Assembly: GCF_023554255.2 (NCBI RefSeq)
Contig: NZ_JAMJWD020000001.1
Span: 1,261,225 to 1,325,224, forward strand
Source of the DNA: Phyllobacterium sp. 21LDTY02-6
GTDB taxonomy: Bacteria; Pseudomonadota; Alphaproteobacteria; Rhizobiales; Rhizobiaceae
DNA length: 64,000 nucleotides
Direction of reading: 5' to 3'
A model generated the notes under the pieces. It searched no databases. It was not told the DNA's origin and worked only from the letters and a program-made list of their open reading frames with translations. Positions 44,543-59,613 of this stretch are shown in pieces (position 1 is the stretch's first letter; every line of letters starts with the position of its first letter). Made by a program: the position numbers and the translations under genes.

Positions 44543-44679
44543 ATTGAAAGCAGAGGAAGCCGACTGAGCTTCATGCGACCTGCAAATTGCATTTCGATCG
44601 TAAAACGAACCCTGTTTGAGATGAACTCCAGAGCGTGTCGCTCCGAAACCGCCAATCTCACATCGGCTCAGATGGGCTG

Positions 44680-44708
44680 CTGATACTTTGTCCCCGGGCT
44701 TTCGTCAA
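44680..44708 (-). promoter_or_regulatory. predicted promoter of the str operon
   Basis: On the minus strand TTGACG and TATCAG are separated by exactly 17 nt, with the start site expected near 44673. It lies about 250 bp upstream of rpsL; no other comparable promoter is seen nearer. Confidence 0.65.
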
Positions 44709-45081
44709 GCCTGAAGGTCAAATATTATTAAGGAACACAGCATTTCCGGGGCATTCGCCCGCCTCGATGAGCGATAGTTTCGCCGCAGCGGTCCGGAATC
44801 AAGAAATATTTCAATCATTGCACAATTTTCCGCGCGGCAGCGGGGTGCAAAGGCCGGCGATTCCCTGCCGGAGGGAATCATCGCCCGGATCCGGCTCGCC
44901 GTTCAGCCCGTTTCAGCCAGCGCGTTCCTCGTCCGAGGGATGAGCTTCGAGATGCGGGGCATGGTCGCCGCCGGTTCCAGCGACGGGCGTTACCGCTCAC
45001 TGGGATTATCTTGGGGATCCAGTTCCCGTGCCACGGGGCAGCCGACGTGCAGTCAGCGGCGGCGATCGGTTCCAGCGCCGG
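44709..45081. other. non-coding stretch between str promoter and repeat block
   Basis: No convincing gene. It contains a 7-bp hairpin (44860-44878) and a decayed fragment similar to the sagB stop region (CGGCTCGCCGTTCAG near 44891), i.e. an older remnant of the repeat family to its right. Together with 44433-44708 it forms the long leader/upstream region of rpsL. Confidence 0.5.
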
Positions 45082-45154
45082 GCGCTTCTTCGTCATGGCC
45101 GGAAGTCAGCCATGCGGCTCGCCGTTTGGCTGGTTCCAACGCCGGCGTTGCCCC

Positions 45155-45268
45155 TCACAGCGATCGTCGGCTTGACCAGCCTGGCCCAGCCACAACCCCC
45201 ACCATCTGCAACTCGCACGTGTCGTGCGCGCCCAGGATGCAATTCTGGCCGAGGAGCGGAGTGACCAT
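45155..45268 (-). CDS. doubtful 37-aa ORF in repeat unit 1
   Basis: ATG at 45268 follows AGGTGGTG closely. The product starts MVTPLLGQNCILGAHDTCE and ends VAGPGWSSRRSL. The same ORF with substitutions occurs in unit 2 and, N-terminally shortened, in unit 3. No family is recognised and translation is unproven. Confidence 0.2.
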   Translation of the reverse strand: MVTPLLGQNCILGAHDTCELQMVGVVAGPGWSSRRSL

Positions 45269-45436
45269 CACCACCTATCGCCCCGAGCGAATATAGGTTT
45301 GATCAATCAGGTCCGAGCAACTCGGGCGATTGTGGTCGTTGCCACCCCCCCGTGGTCCGGCGCTTCTTCGTCATGGCAGGACGTCAGCCAGATGCGGCTC
45401 GCCGTTTGGCTGGGTCCAACGTCGGCGTAGCGCCTC

Positions 45437-45550
45437 TCACAGCGATCGTCGGCTTGACCAGCCTGGCCCAGCCACAACCCCCGCCATCTGCAACTCGCGC
45501 GTGTCGTGCGCGCCTGAGATGCAATCCTGGCTGAAGAGCGGTGCGACCAT
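45437..45550 (-). CDS. doubtful 37-aa ORF in repeat unit 2
   Basis: ATG at 45550 after AGGTGGTG. It starts MVAPLFSQDCISGAHDTRE and ends VAGPGWSSRRSL, differing from the unit 1 ORF at several residues. Equal length and the same stop. Could be a peptide gene family or chance conservation of recent repeats. Confidence 0.2.
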   Translation of the reverse strand: MVAPLFSQDCISGAHDTRELQMAGVVAGPGWSSRRSL

Positions 45551-45719
45551 CACCACCTATCGCCCCGAGCGAATATAGGTTTGATCAATCAGGTCCGAGC
45601 GGCCCAGGCGATTGTAGTCGTCGCCGCCCCCTCCCACGGCCGGCGCTTTTTCGTCATTGCAGGACGTCAGCCAGATGCGGCTCGCCGTTTGGCTGGTTCC
45701 AACGCCGGCGTGGCGCCCC

Positions 45720-45878
45720 TCACAGCGATCGTCGGCTTGACCAGCCTTGGCCCAGCCACACCCCCACCATGTGCAACTGACGCGTGTCGTGCGCGCCTAT
45801 CATGGATAAATTAGTCCGAGCGGCTCGGGCGATTGTGGTCGTTGCCGCCTCCTCCCGCGGTCGGCGCTTCTTCGTCAT
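45720..45878 (-). CDS. doubtful ORF in repeat unit 3 (52 aa or 27 aa)
   Basis: From ATG 45878 a 52-codon frame (MTKKRRPREEAATTT ...) runs into the segment shared with units 1 and 2 (IGAHDTRQLHMVGVWLGQGW) and the same stop. An internal ATG at 45803 gives 27 aa. One inserted and one deleted base relative to the other units compensate and keep the ending GWSSRRSL in frame. No good ribosome site. Confidence 0.2.
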   Translation of the reverse strand: MTKKRRPREEAATTTIARAARTNLSMIGAHDTRQLHMVGVWLGQGWSSRRSL

Positions 45879-45887
45879 GGCGGGAGG

Positions 45888-46994
45888 TTAGCCATGCGGC
45901 TCGCCGTTCAGGATCTTGCCGGCGTGCGGTTCGCGATTGCCGATGGCAACGGCATAGATGGGCGCGTGGGTAGGGTTGGTCAGTCCGAACAGCTTGGCGA
46001 GGCGCGAATGGGCAAGCGCCGCCGTCGGGCACGCCGCAAGCTCACGCGCTGTAGCGGCCAGTACGATGTTCTGGCCTATATGGCCCGCCTCCATCAACAC
46101 GACGCGATAGGCGTTCGCATCGACATATTTCCACATGGTACGATCCATCAGCGCGCAGAGCACCACCAGGCATGGCATGGTGTCCACCCATTCCTGCCCG
46201 CCAGTGAGCAGCGAATAGGCAGGCTGGTCGTCGACATCCAGGCGCGCGAGACTGTGCTGCGCCGCGGAGTAATGGTAGATTCCGGCTTCGAGGCCTTCGA
46301 CATCGCGCGCCAAGACATAGGCCTCATATGGATTGCGCGCCCCGCCAGACGGCGTCATCGTCAGCGGCAGATCGCCCGCCGCCGTGCTGATCCTCCCGGT
46401 GATGCCCAATCCGGCAAACAGGCATTCGGCAAGCGATCTGAGCTGCAACGGCCGCCCCGACGCAAGGCGCGATGACCGCCGCCGCGCCATGAGCTCCAGC
46501 AATGCCGAGGAATGTCGCACTTTCGGCAATTGCATAATAGAACGCCGCAAGGCGTCACGCTGCTCACCGCTCTCGGCACCGTGAACCTCGAACAGAGCGA
46601 TCGATCCCTCCTGCTTCAGACGTTCCAGCTGCAGCGCCCTCGCCTCCTGCAGCGACATGAAATCCGCATCCTGCACGCAGAAATGCATGGCGGCAGCCGG
46701 AATGCCCCAGCGCCAGCTGCCCGCATACGCCGCCTCGCGGACAGCGAGTTCCGAATGTTCCGCGACGAGCGCGCCAGCTGCGAGCAGATCGCGTAATATC
46801 ACCGCCGCCTCTACGACGTCCAACGCCGACATCAACTCCGCCACCTCGCCCTCATCGGCCCATTCCTCCAGCCGGCAGAGGAAGGCAAGCAGATCTGGCG
46901 CGCAGTTGAAGACCGACCTGCCCAGGAAGTTGCACCCTATCAGGCCGTCATCGCCTATATGGAAGATGAGTGTCCTGGCGCAGCGCAATCGCAT
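45888..46994 (-). CDS. SagB/ThcOx-family FMN-dependent dehydrogenase with RRE-like N-terminus
   Basis: The 368-aa protein has two parts. Residues ~20-85 (FLGRSVFNCAPDLLAFLCRL ... VILRDLLAAGALV) look like a small winged-helix module similar to RiPP recognition elements. Residues ~165-355 are the nitroreductase-fold SagB domain: RRRSSRLASGRPLQLRSLAE, GLGITG, the FMN/active-site block TPSGGARNPYEAYVL, GIYHYSAAQHSLARL, and YRVVLMEAGHIGQN. Known family members oxidise azolines in modified peptides or catalyse related dehydrogenations. A 35-aa ORF ends 10 nt upstream. No YcaO cyclodehydratase is in the window, so the reaction here is open. The 3' end lies at the edge of tandem repeats. Confidence 0.85.
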   Translation of the reverse strand: MRLRCARTLIFHIGDDGLIGCNFLGRSVFNCAPDLLAFLCRLEEWADEGEVAELMSALDVVEAAVILRDLLAAGALVAEHSELAVREAAYAGSWRWGIPAAAMHFCVQDADFMSLQEARALQLERLKQEGSIALFEVHGAESGEQRDALRRSIMQLPKVRHSSALLELMARRRSSRLASGRPLQLRSLAECLFAGLGITGRISTAAGDLPLTMTPSGGARNPYEAYVLARDVEGLEAGIYHYSAAQHSLARLDVDDQPAYSLLTGGQEWVDTMPCLVVLCALMDRTMWKYVDANAYRVVLMEAGHIGQNIVLAATARELAACPTAALAHSRLAKLFGLTNPTHAPIYAVAIGNREPHAGKILNGEPHG

Positions 46995-47004
46995 GGCCGG
47001 TGGG

Positions 47005-47112
47005 CTATTCGGGACGGAAACTCATTCCAACGGTGATGAACGGCTTGCGCACAGCGATCGAAACGCGAAGATCGGGCTTCGCGCCAATGGTCTTGGGAGA
47101 TTTGTTCTGCAT
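47005..47112 (-). CDS. 35-aa peptide ORF upstream of SagB dehydrogenase, candidate RiPP precursor
   Basis: ATG at 47112 is preceded by AAGGAGG with 6-nt spacing, the best ribosome site in the island. The peptide begins MQNKSPKTIGAKPD and ends TVGMSFRPE. It is basic, has no Cys, and contains Ser/Thr at positions 5, 8, 18, 27 and 31. It stops 10 nt before the dehydrogenase ATG and in a different frame, so it is a separate cistron likely coupled to it. The dehydrogenase has no ribosome site of its own. A TATAAT-like -10 lies at 47160-47165. Function as a modified-peptide precursor is inferred from position; a leader ORF driving coupled translation is the alternative. Confidence 0.6.
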   Translation of the reverse strand: MQNKSPKTIGAKPDLRVSIAVRKPFITVGMSFRPE

Positions 47113-47154
47113 GAAATGCCTCCTTAACGTGACAAGAGAACGCTACCACGCCCG

Positions 47155-47310
47155 GCGATATTATAATATAGGATTAAAGTATAGATTCGCCACTTTCTAC
47201 AACATGACCTAGCTTAATTAGCTTATTACCTTAAGCTTCTGAAGTTTAATGTCATATAAATTGATTTATATGAATATATAATGTTGATATATATAGAATA
47301 GTGTATAGAC
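47155..47310. promoter_or_regulatory. AT-rich divergent control region with perfect palindrome
   Basis: About 155 bp of markedly AT-rich DNA, unlike anything else in the window, separates the minus-strand peptide/sagB pair from the plus-strand 78-aa ORF. It contains CATATAAAT-TG-ATTTATATG (47253-47272), a perfect 9-bp inverted repeat suited to a dimeric repressor, and a minus-strand TATAAT box at 47160-47165. The XRE regulator in the same island is a possible ligand (inference). Confidence 0.55.
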
Positions 47311-47343
47311 TGGCGCTGATAATACCGTTCATGAGGACCCGTG

Positions 47344-47580
47344 ATGGACAGCAATTCTGATTCGAAGCGGCGCATCGAGATTCCTTTACGCTATCCTGCC
47401 GAAGCCGAGGACGGCATGTTGGGCGCTCAAGCCAATGAGCATGGTTGCATGGTGGAGCTATTGCGATGGATGGTGTCGATGTCGAAGGCGCGCGGGAATG
47501 CCCCGCTGAGCTATCTTTTGGAAATGGCGCTGCTCCAGGCGCAGGGCTGCGCCGCCGAGGAGATGGACATCCAGCAGTAG
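47344..47580 (+). CDS. 78-aa protein of unknown function, divergent from sagB
   Basis: ATG 47344 (with GAGG 8 nt upstream; a GTG lies directly before it) opens a 78-codon frame. The N-terminal third is polar and charged (DSNSDSKRRIEIPLRYPAEA). The C-terminal half is predicted helical with two Cys (EHGCMVELLRWMVSMSKARG and LEMALLQAQGCAAEEMD). No family is recognised. By position it belongs to the accessory island and shares the AT-rich control region with the peptide/sagB pair. Confidence 0.5.
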   Translation: MDSNSDSKRRIEIPLRYPAEAEDGMLGAQANEHGCMVELLRWMVSMSKARGNAPLSYLLEMALLQAQGCAAEEMDIQQ

Positions 47581-47680
47581 GATTGGTGAGGTTGATCTCG
47601 GCCGAAATTGCCGAGGGATGAGGCCTCGCGGCGGCGATGCTCCGAGACTCGAAGTGGCTTCGGGAGCATAGAACACCCCT

Positions 47681-47726
47681 GATATAAGGAGACGGAATAT
47701 AAAGAGACGGGGATATAAGTAGATGG
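47681..47726. repeat. 15-bp tandem repeat, three copies
   Basis: Three imperfect copies of GATATAAGGAGACGG occur in tandem downstream of the 78-aa ORF. Non-coding as far as can be seen. Confidence 0.85.
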
Positions 47727-47828
47727 AGGCCTCTGAACCCGGATTGGCATCTGCGATGCGGTGCATGGTAGAGACAGGCGCGTAAGCCGGAGACTCCGGG
47801 CGCCCTGCCACGAACCGGCTGAAGGCAT

Positions 47829-47856
47829 TTGCTGTCATCAGTTTGCTGTCATCAGT
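47829..47856. repeat. 14-bp perfect tandem duplication
   Basis: TTGCTGTCATCAGT occurs twice back to back, in the non-coding stretch between the 78-aa ORF and the 271-bp repeats. The rest of 47581-48049 shows no supported gene. Confidence 0.85.
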
Positions 47857-48049
47857 TTGAATGGCACGGACCTCCAGCGTGGCGGCCAGGCCGGCTGCTG
47901 AATTCGCCTATAATTGCGTCCGAAGCGCGATTGAAGCCAAAGTGCGTATAGCCGGAGCGGCACGGAGGCAGAGAAAGCGCCTTGGCATGCAGAGCCCGCG
48001 CCAGTTCGCAACGCCCTGCCACGAAATGCCTTGGCGACACGGGGCGCCA

Positions 48050-48860
48050 GCGGCCTGAAATCGCACCGGGATTTCCAGCCTGGCGGCGAGCTCAGCGACC
48101 AAGCTCGCGGCGCAGCGGTGTGATGAGATTGGCGCCCTGCCGGACGATCAGTTCGTGGATCGGGCCCGGAATGAGCGCATTGTCCGCGCTGCGCGACCGG
48201 CTGGCGCGCACCGTTTCCATCAGCGTCGCCCTCGAATTCACCCGCTGCACGATGATCGAGGCGAATGACCAGCCATTGGGCGTATGCACCATGGCATAGC
48301 CGCCGAGCATCGCGTTCGTGGCGGCCTGAAATCGCACCCGGATTTCCACTCTGGCGGCGAGCTCAGCGACCAAGCTCGCGGCGCAGCGAGTCGATGAGAT
48401 TGGCGCTCTGCCGGGCGATCAGTTCGTGGATCAGGGGCGGAATGAGCGCATTGTCCGCGCTGCGCGACCGGCTGGCGCGCACCGTTTCCATCAGCGTCGC
48501 CCTCGAATTCACCCGCTGCATGATGATTGAGGCGAATGACCAGCCATTGGGCGTATGCACCATGGCATAGCCGCCGAGCATCGCGTCCGCGGTGTCTTGA
48601 CCCGCAATCCGGATTTCCAGTCTGGCGGCGAGCTCAGCGACCAAGCTCGCGTCGCAGCGAGTCGATGAGATTGGCGCTCTGCCGGGCGATCAGTTCGTGG
48701 ATCAAGCCTGGAATGAGCGCATTGTCGGCGCTGCGCGACCGGCTGGCGCGCACCGTTTCCATCAGCGTCGCCCTCGAATTCACCGGCTGCATGATGATCG
48801 AGGCGAATGACCAGCCATTGGGCGTATGCACCATGGCATAGCCGCCGAGCATCGCATCGG
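48050..48860. repeat. three tandem 271-bp units repeating the regulator gene's 3' end
   Basis: The segment starting ATTTCCAGCCTGGCGGCGAG recurs at about 48071, 48343 and 48613. Each unit holds ~225 bp equal to the last ~75 codons of the XRE gene, including its stop, plus ~46 bp of flank. Only the unit nearest the gene is attached to it. The two outer units keep the frame open and differ mainly by substitutions (e.g. QRVNSR for QPVNSR, ITPLRREL for IDSLRREL). Confidence 0.92.
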
Positions 48861-49464
48861 TCGTGTTGAGCCAATGCAATCGCAACAGCGAGGGCTCGTG
48901 GACACCGCACGCATTGATGCCCATGAACAGGAATGCGCCCCAGCGCTCCACCACCAGGCCGCGATGATCGCCAAAAGCCTGGCTGCGCTGGCCGGCATAA
49001 CCGTCCGATCTATGGGTCAAACGACGAAACAGGCTCGCCGCGCCTCGCCGGCCGATGGCCATGAGCGCGCAGACGAGCTTGCCCGGATGGCCCGGCATGG
49101 TGAAATAGAGGTAGTAAAGACCGGTTGCGATTGACGCGGCCGGCTCGCGCAGCAGCGGTTGAACGAGCTTGCGGCCCTCGTCCAGCACATTGAAATGTCC
49201 CAGGTCAACCCGCTCGCCAAAGCCGGCATCATCGGGCGTTTGATAGATTTGCGCCTCGTCGACCCCGAAAAACAGGCAGATGGTGCGGCGCGTCTCGGCA
49301 TTGGGTTCGCTCTTGCCCGTCAGATATTTTTCCATCTGGGCGCGATGGATGCCAAGCTGCCTCGATGCGGCGCTGATACTTCCACGGGTCAAGCACAGCC
49401 TTCGCAGGTTCGCCGCGAAATTACGGCGCGCAGACATAGGCATATCCCGGCTGAAAAACAACAT
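48634..49464 (-). CDS. XRE-type helix-turn-helix regulator with repeated C-terminus
   Basis: The 276-aa product from ATG 49464 (MSARRNFAANLRRLCLTRGS at 49437 is an alternative start). HTH residues ~12-66 contain ISAASRQLGIHRAQMEKYLT and GKSEPNAETRRTICLFFGVD, the typical lambda-Cro/C1 order. The remaining ~200 residues form an unknown sensor-like domain (SIATGLYYLYFTMPGHPGKL, WGAFLFMGINACGVHEPSLL, GGYAMVHTPNGWSFASIIMQ). The last ~75 codons are part of a three-fold tandem repeat that continues downstream. It is the only regulator in the island and may control the sagB locus. Confidence 0.75.
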   Translation of the reverse strand: MLFFSRDMPMSARRNFAANLRRLCLTRGSISAASRQLGIHRAQMEKYLTGKSEPNAETRRTICLFFGVDEAQIYQTPDDAGFGERVDLGHFNVLDEGRKLVQPLLREPAASIATGLYYLYFTMPGHPGKLVCALMAIGRRGAASLFRRLTHRSDGYAGQRSQAFGDHRGLVVERWGAFLFMGINACGVHEPSLLRLHWLNTTDAMLGGYAMVHTPNGWSFASIIMQPVNSRATLMETVRASRSRSADNALIPGLIHELIARQSANLIDSLRRELGR

Positions 49465-49591
49465 TCGTCATGCGGACAAGACCTCTAATGGAGGGGCAAA
49501 CGCGATATTACAGTGGAGGCAAAGAAGACCTTCTGAACGGAATGGCAAACAAAACCTGGAAATGCAGTGGCGCAGCGGCCGCAAAGGGAAT

Positions 49592-49717
49592 ATGAACAAA
49601 ACAGCTTATCGACGACGCGAATTGAGCGTCATGCTTGAGCTTAGCAGCCTTGAGAGCAAGCACATAGAGCCAAGTGTGCCGGCCAGCCAGATTATCGGCC
49701 TGATATCGCAAGTATAG
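49592..49717 (+). CDS. possible 41-aa ORF divergent from the XRE regulator
   Basis: ATG 49592 after AAAGGGAAT gives MNKTAYRRRELSVMLELSS ... ending IIGLISQV, an Arg-rich start and a hydrophobic end. No homologue is known to me. It lies 127 bp from the divergent regulator start. Short spacing of the ribosome site weakens the call. Confidence 0.3.
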   Translation: MNKTAYRRRELSVMLELSSLESKHIEPSVPASQIIGLISQV

Positions 49718-49782
49718 GGCGAGCAAGGCCATTGTATAAACCGGCGGTAGCAACGCCAGCCCCCGCCAGGAGAAAAATCAAC

Positions 49783-49965
49783 GTGTCGAACACTTTCAGC
49801 GAAACACAATTGCGGCTCTGGATGCGGGCAATCGAGACCGAGCGCATGCTGGGGCGTTCCCCGCGCGAGGCATTGGAAACGGTCAGGGAATTGATGAGCC
49901 TGCAGAGCCGTTGCGACGCAAGCGGCGGGGCCGTTAACGACGCTACGCCGGAAACTGCCGGCTGA
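49783..49965 (+). CDS. small conserved-type hypothetical protein, 60 aa (GTG start)
   Basis: GTG at 49783 is preceded by AGGAGA at 9 nt; the upstream in-frame sequence is Pro/Ala-rich non-coding DNA. The product (MSNTFSETQLRLWMRAIETE ... SPREALETVRELMSLQ) is helical and soluble. The same strand carries a 92-aa ORF 56 bp downstream. Function unknown. Confidence 0.55.
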   Translation: MSNTFSETQLRLWMRAIETERMLGRSPREALETVRELMSLQSRCDASGGAVNDATPETAG

Positions 49966-50021
49966 ACCTCCGCGCCGGATCGGCGTTAACCCCATGATCG
50001 CAGATATGCACGGAAACAATC

Positions 50022-50300
50022 ATGACTGAAGAAACTCACGCCCAGACCGTTCATCTCGTCGTCGCCGACGTCTGGAAGGACAAGAACGAGGAGCCCAAAC
50101 ATGCGCACCTGCTGCTTGTCACCGAAGATACCGATGGGCTGGTCGATCTCGCGCTGCGCATTTTCGCGGCGCAGGGCTATGAAGAAGCCGAATTGCACGA
50201 AATCGGCTCGATAACGGAAGAACCCGACGAAGAGCCCCACCGCTCGGCCTATAAGAATGCCCTCACCGGCCAGGCGGCATTGATCGAATTCGAAGAATAG
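50022..50300 (+). CDS. conserved-type hypothetical protein, 92 aa
   Basis: The acidic 92-aa protein (MTEETHAQTVHLVVADVWKD) contains a plausible alternating beta/alpha pattern (HAHLLLVTEDTDGLVDLALR then IFAAQGYEEAELHEIGSI). It resembles small unnamed proteins seen near rpoC in related bacteria. No catalytic motif. It is followed by a bidirectional terminator shared with rpoC. Confidence 0.65.
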   Translation: MTEETHAQTVHLVVADVWKDKNEEPKHAHLLLVTEDTDGLVDLALRIFAAQGYEEAELHEIGSITEEPDEEPHRSAYKNALTGQAALIEFEE

Positions 50301-50380
50301 CCCGGCGCGAAGGTTTCAACCTTCCGCCAAGGCTGACTCATCCAGGCGCGTCAGCCAAATCCTGATCACCGCTTCAAATG

Positions 50381-50416
50381 AAAAGCCGCCGCGGATCGCT
50401 CCGCGGCGGCTTTCTT
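50381..50416. terminator. bidirectional terminator between the 92-aa gene and rpoC
   Basis: A perfect 14-bp stem AAAGCCGCCGCGGA / TCCGCGGCGGCTTT with a TCGC loop. T-rich on the plus side (TTTCTTGTCT) and AAAA-flanked for the minus side; it ends the rplKAJL-rpoBC transcript. Confidence 0.9.
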
Positions 50417-50435
50417 GTCTGGCGGGGTAACTGGC

Positions 50436-54644
<4,209 letters not shown>

Positions 54645-54810
54645 GCCGTTTCTCCATGGGGCAGATATGCCCTTTTCTTGCGATGGATTGCCGCCGCCGC
54701 GGGTCCATCTGGATCAAATGCCGCATTCGCGGCCCGTAGTAGAATCCTGCATCGCACATGATCCGATCATGTGCGGGGCGGGTGCGCGGCGGGCGCGCAC
54801 CCTGCCCTTT

Positions 54811-58953
<4,143 letters not shown>

Positions 58954-59147
58954 CGTCGCTCCTCGTCTTTATGCCAGAAAGGCTGGCCTGTTTTCTTAAA
59001 ACCGCTTGTGCGGCCCCATGAACGGGACAAAACCCGTTTCCTGAAAGCATCCGCCTGCCATCAGGAAAAGGGTTAAGTACCGGCCCTCCGAAGAGGGGTA
59101 TTCTCGTCCGCCTGTCGCTTTTGCCCTCGAAGCGCGGTGACAGGATT

Positions 59148-59171
59148 GGCGGACAGGTTGCCCTGTCCGCC
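59148..59171 (-). promoter_or_regulatory. hairpin in the rplL-rpoB intergenic region
   Basis: A perfect 10-bp stem GGCGGACAGG / CCTGTCCGCC with a 4-nt loop directly after rplL, followed by two weaker hairpins before rpoB. No T-run. The position is that of the partial attenuator/RNase III site between rplL and rpoB in E. coli; equivalence is inference. Confidence 0.4.
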
Positions 59172-59185
59172 GATAGTCGCAAGGC

Positions 59186-59566
59186 TTACTTGAGTTCGAC
59201 CTTGGCGCCAGCTGCTTCGAGCTGTGCCTTGATCTTCTCAGCTTCGTCCTTGGCAGCGCCTTCCTTGACAGGCTTCGGAGCTGCTTCAACGAGGTCCTTG
59301 GCTTCCTTGAGGCCGAGACCGGTGATTGCGCGGACTTCCTTGATCACGTTAATCTTGTTAGCGCCGGCATCGGTCAGAACGACGTCGAATTCAGTCTTCT
59401 CTTCCGCAGCAGCGGCACCACCGGCAGCACCGCCAGCGGCAGCAGCTACGGCGACGGGAGCAGCGGCGGAAACGCCCCACTTCTCTTCCAGAAGCTTCGA
59501 AAGTTCGGCAGCTTCGAGAACGGTCAGGTTGGACAGGTCTTCTACGATCTTTGCGAGATCAGTCAT
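59186..59566 (-). CDS. rplL: 50S ribosomal protein L7/L12
   Basis: The start is [20 protein letters not shown] (59566; AAGGAA 7 nt upstream), giving 126 aa. The N-terminal dimer domain, Ala/Gly hinge ([16 protein letters not shown]) and C-terminal factor-binding domain ([20 protein letters not shown]) are standard. It forms the stalk recruiting EF-Tu and EF-G. Confidence 0.98.
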   Translation of the reverse strand: MTDLAKIVEDLSNLTVLEAAELSKLLEEKWGVSAAAPVAVAAAAGGAAGGAAAAEEKTEFDVVLTDAGANKINVIKEVRAITGLGLKEAKDLVEAAPKPVKEGAAKDEAEKIKAQLEAAGAKVELK

Positions 59567-59613
59567 TTTCAATTTCCTTTACAAGGTTCGATATATTGAC
59601 AGCGAGAACGGCC

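Larger units (their letters stand above)
45082..45900. repeat. tandem 220-283-bp repeats abutting the sagB 3' end
   Basis: A motif beginning GCGCTTCTTCGTCATGGC recurs at about 45082, 45360, 45643 and 45864 (spacings 278, 283 and 221 bp). Within each unit GCGGCTCGCCGTT, CACAGCGATCGTCGGCTTGA and CAGCC...CGTGTCGTGCGCGCC recur in the same order, and two units share AATATAGGTTTGATCAATCA. The rightmost partial copy contains the sagB stop codon and last codons (NGEPHG). The third unit has lost ~60 bp. No transposase, terminal inverted repeat or CRISPR-type spacing is present. Confidence 0.9.

Noticed and set aside
45082..45900. Repeats considered as a CRISPR array
   Set aside because: Units are 220-283 bp with similarity through their whole length and no short constant repeat with unique spacers; no cas genes nearby.
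47458..47838. 126-codon minus-strand frame antisense to the 78-aa ORF
   Set aside because: No ribosome site, runs through short tandem repeats, and overlaps a better-supported ORF on the other strand.
47908..48644. Minus-strand frames beginning with the MVAELAARLEI-type sequence as separate genes
   Set aside because: Starts are TTG codons that overlap the stop region of the repeated regulator tail; they are better described as repeat copies.
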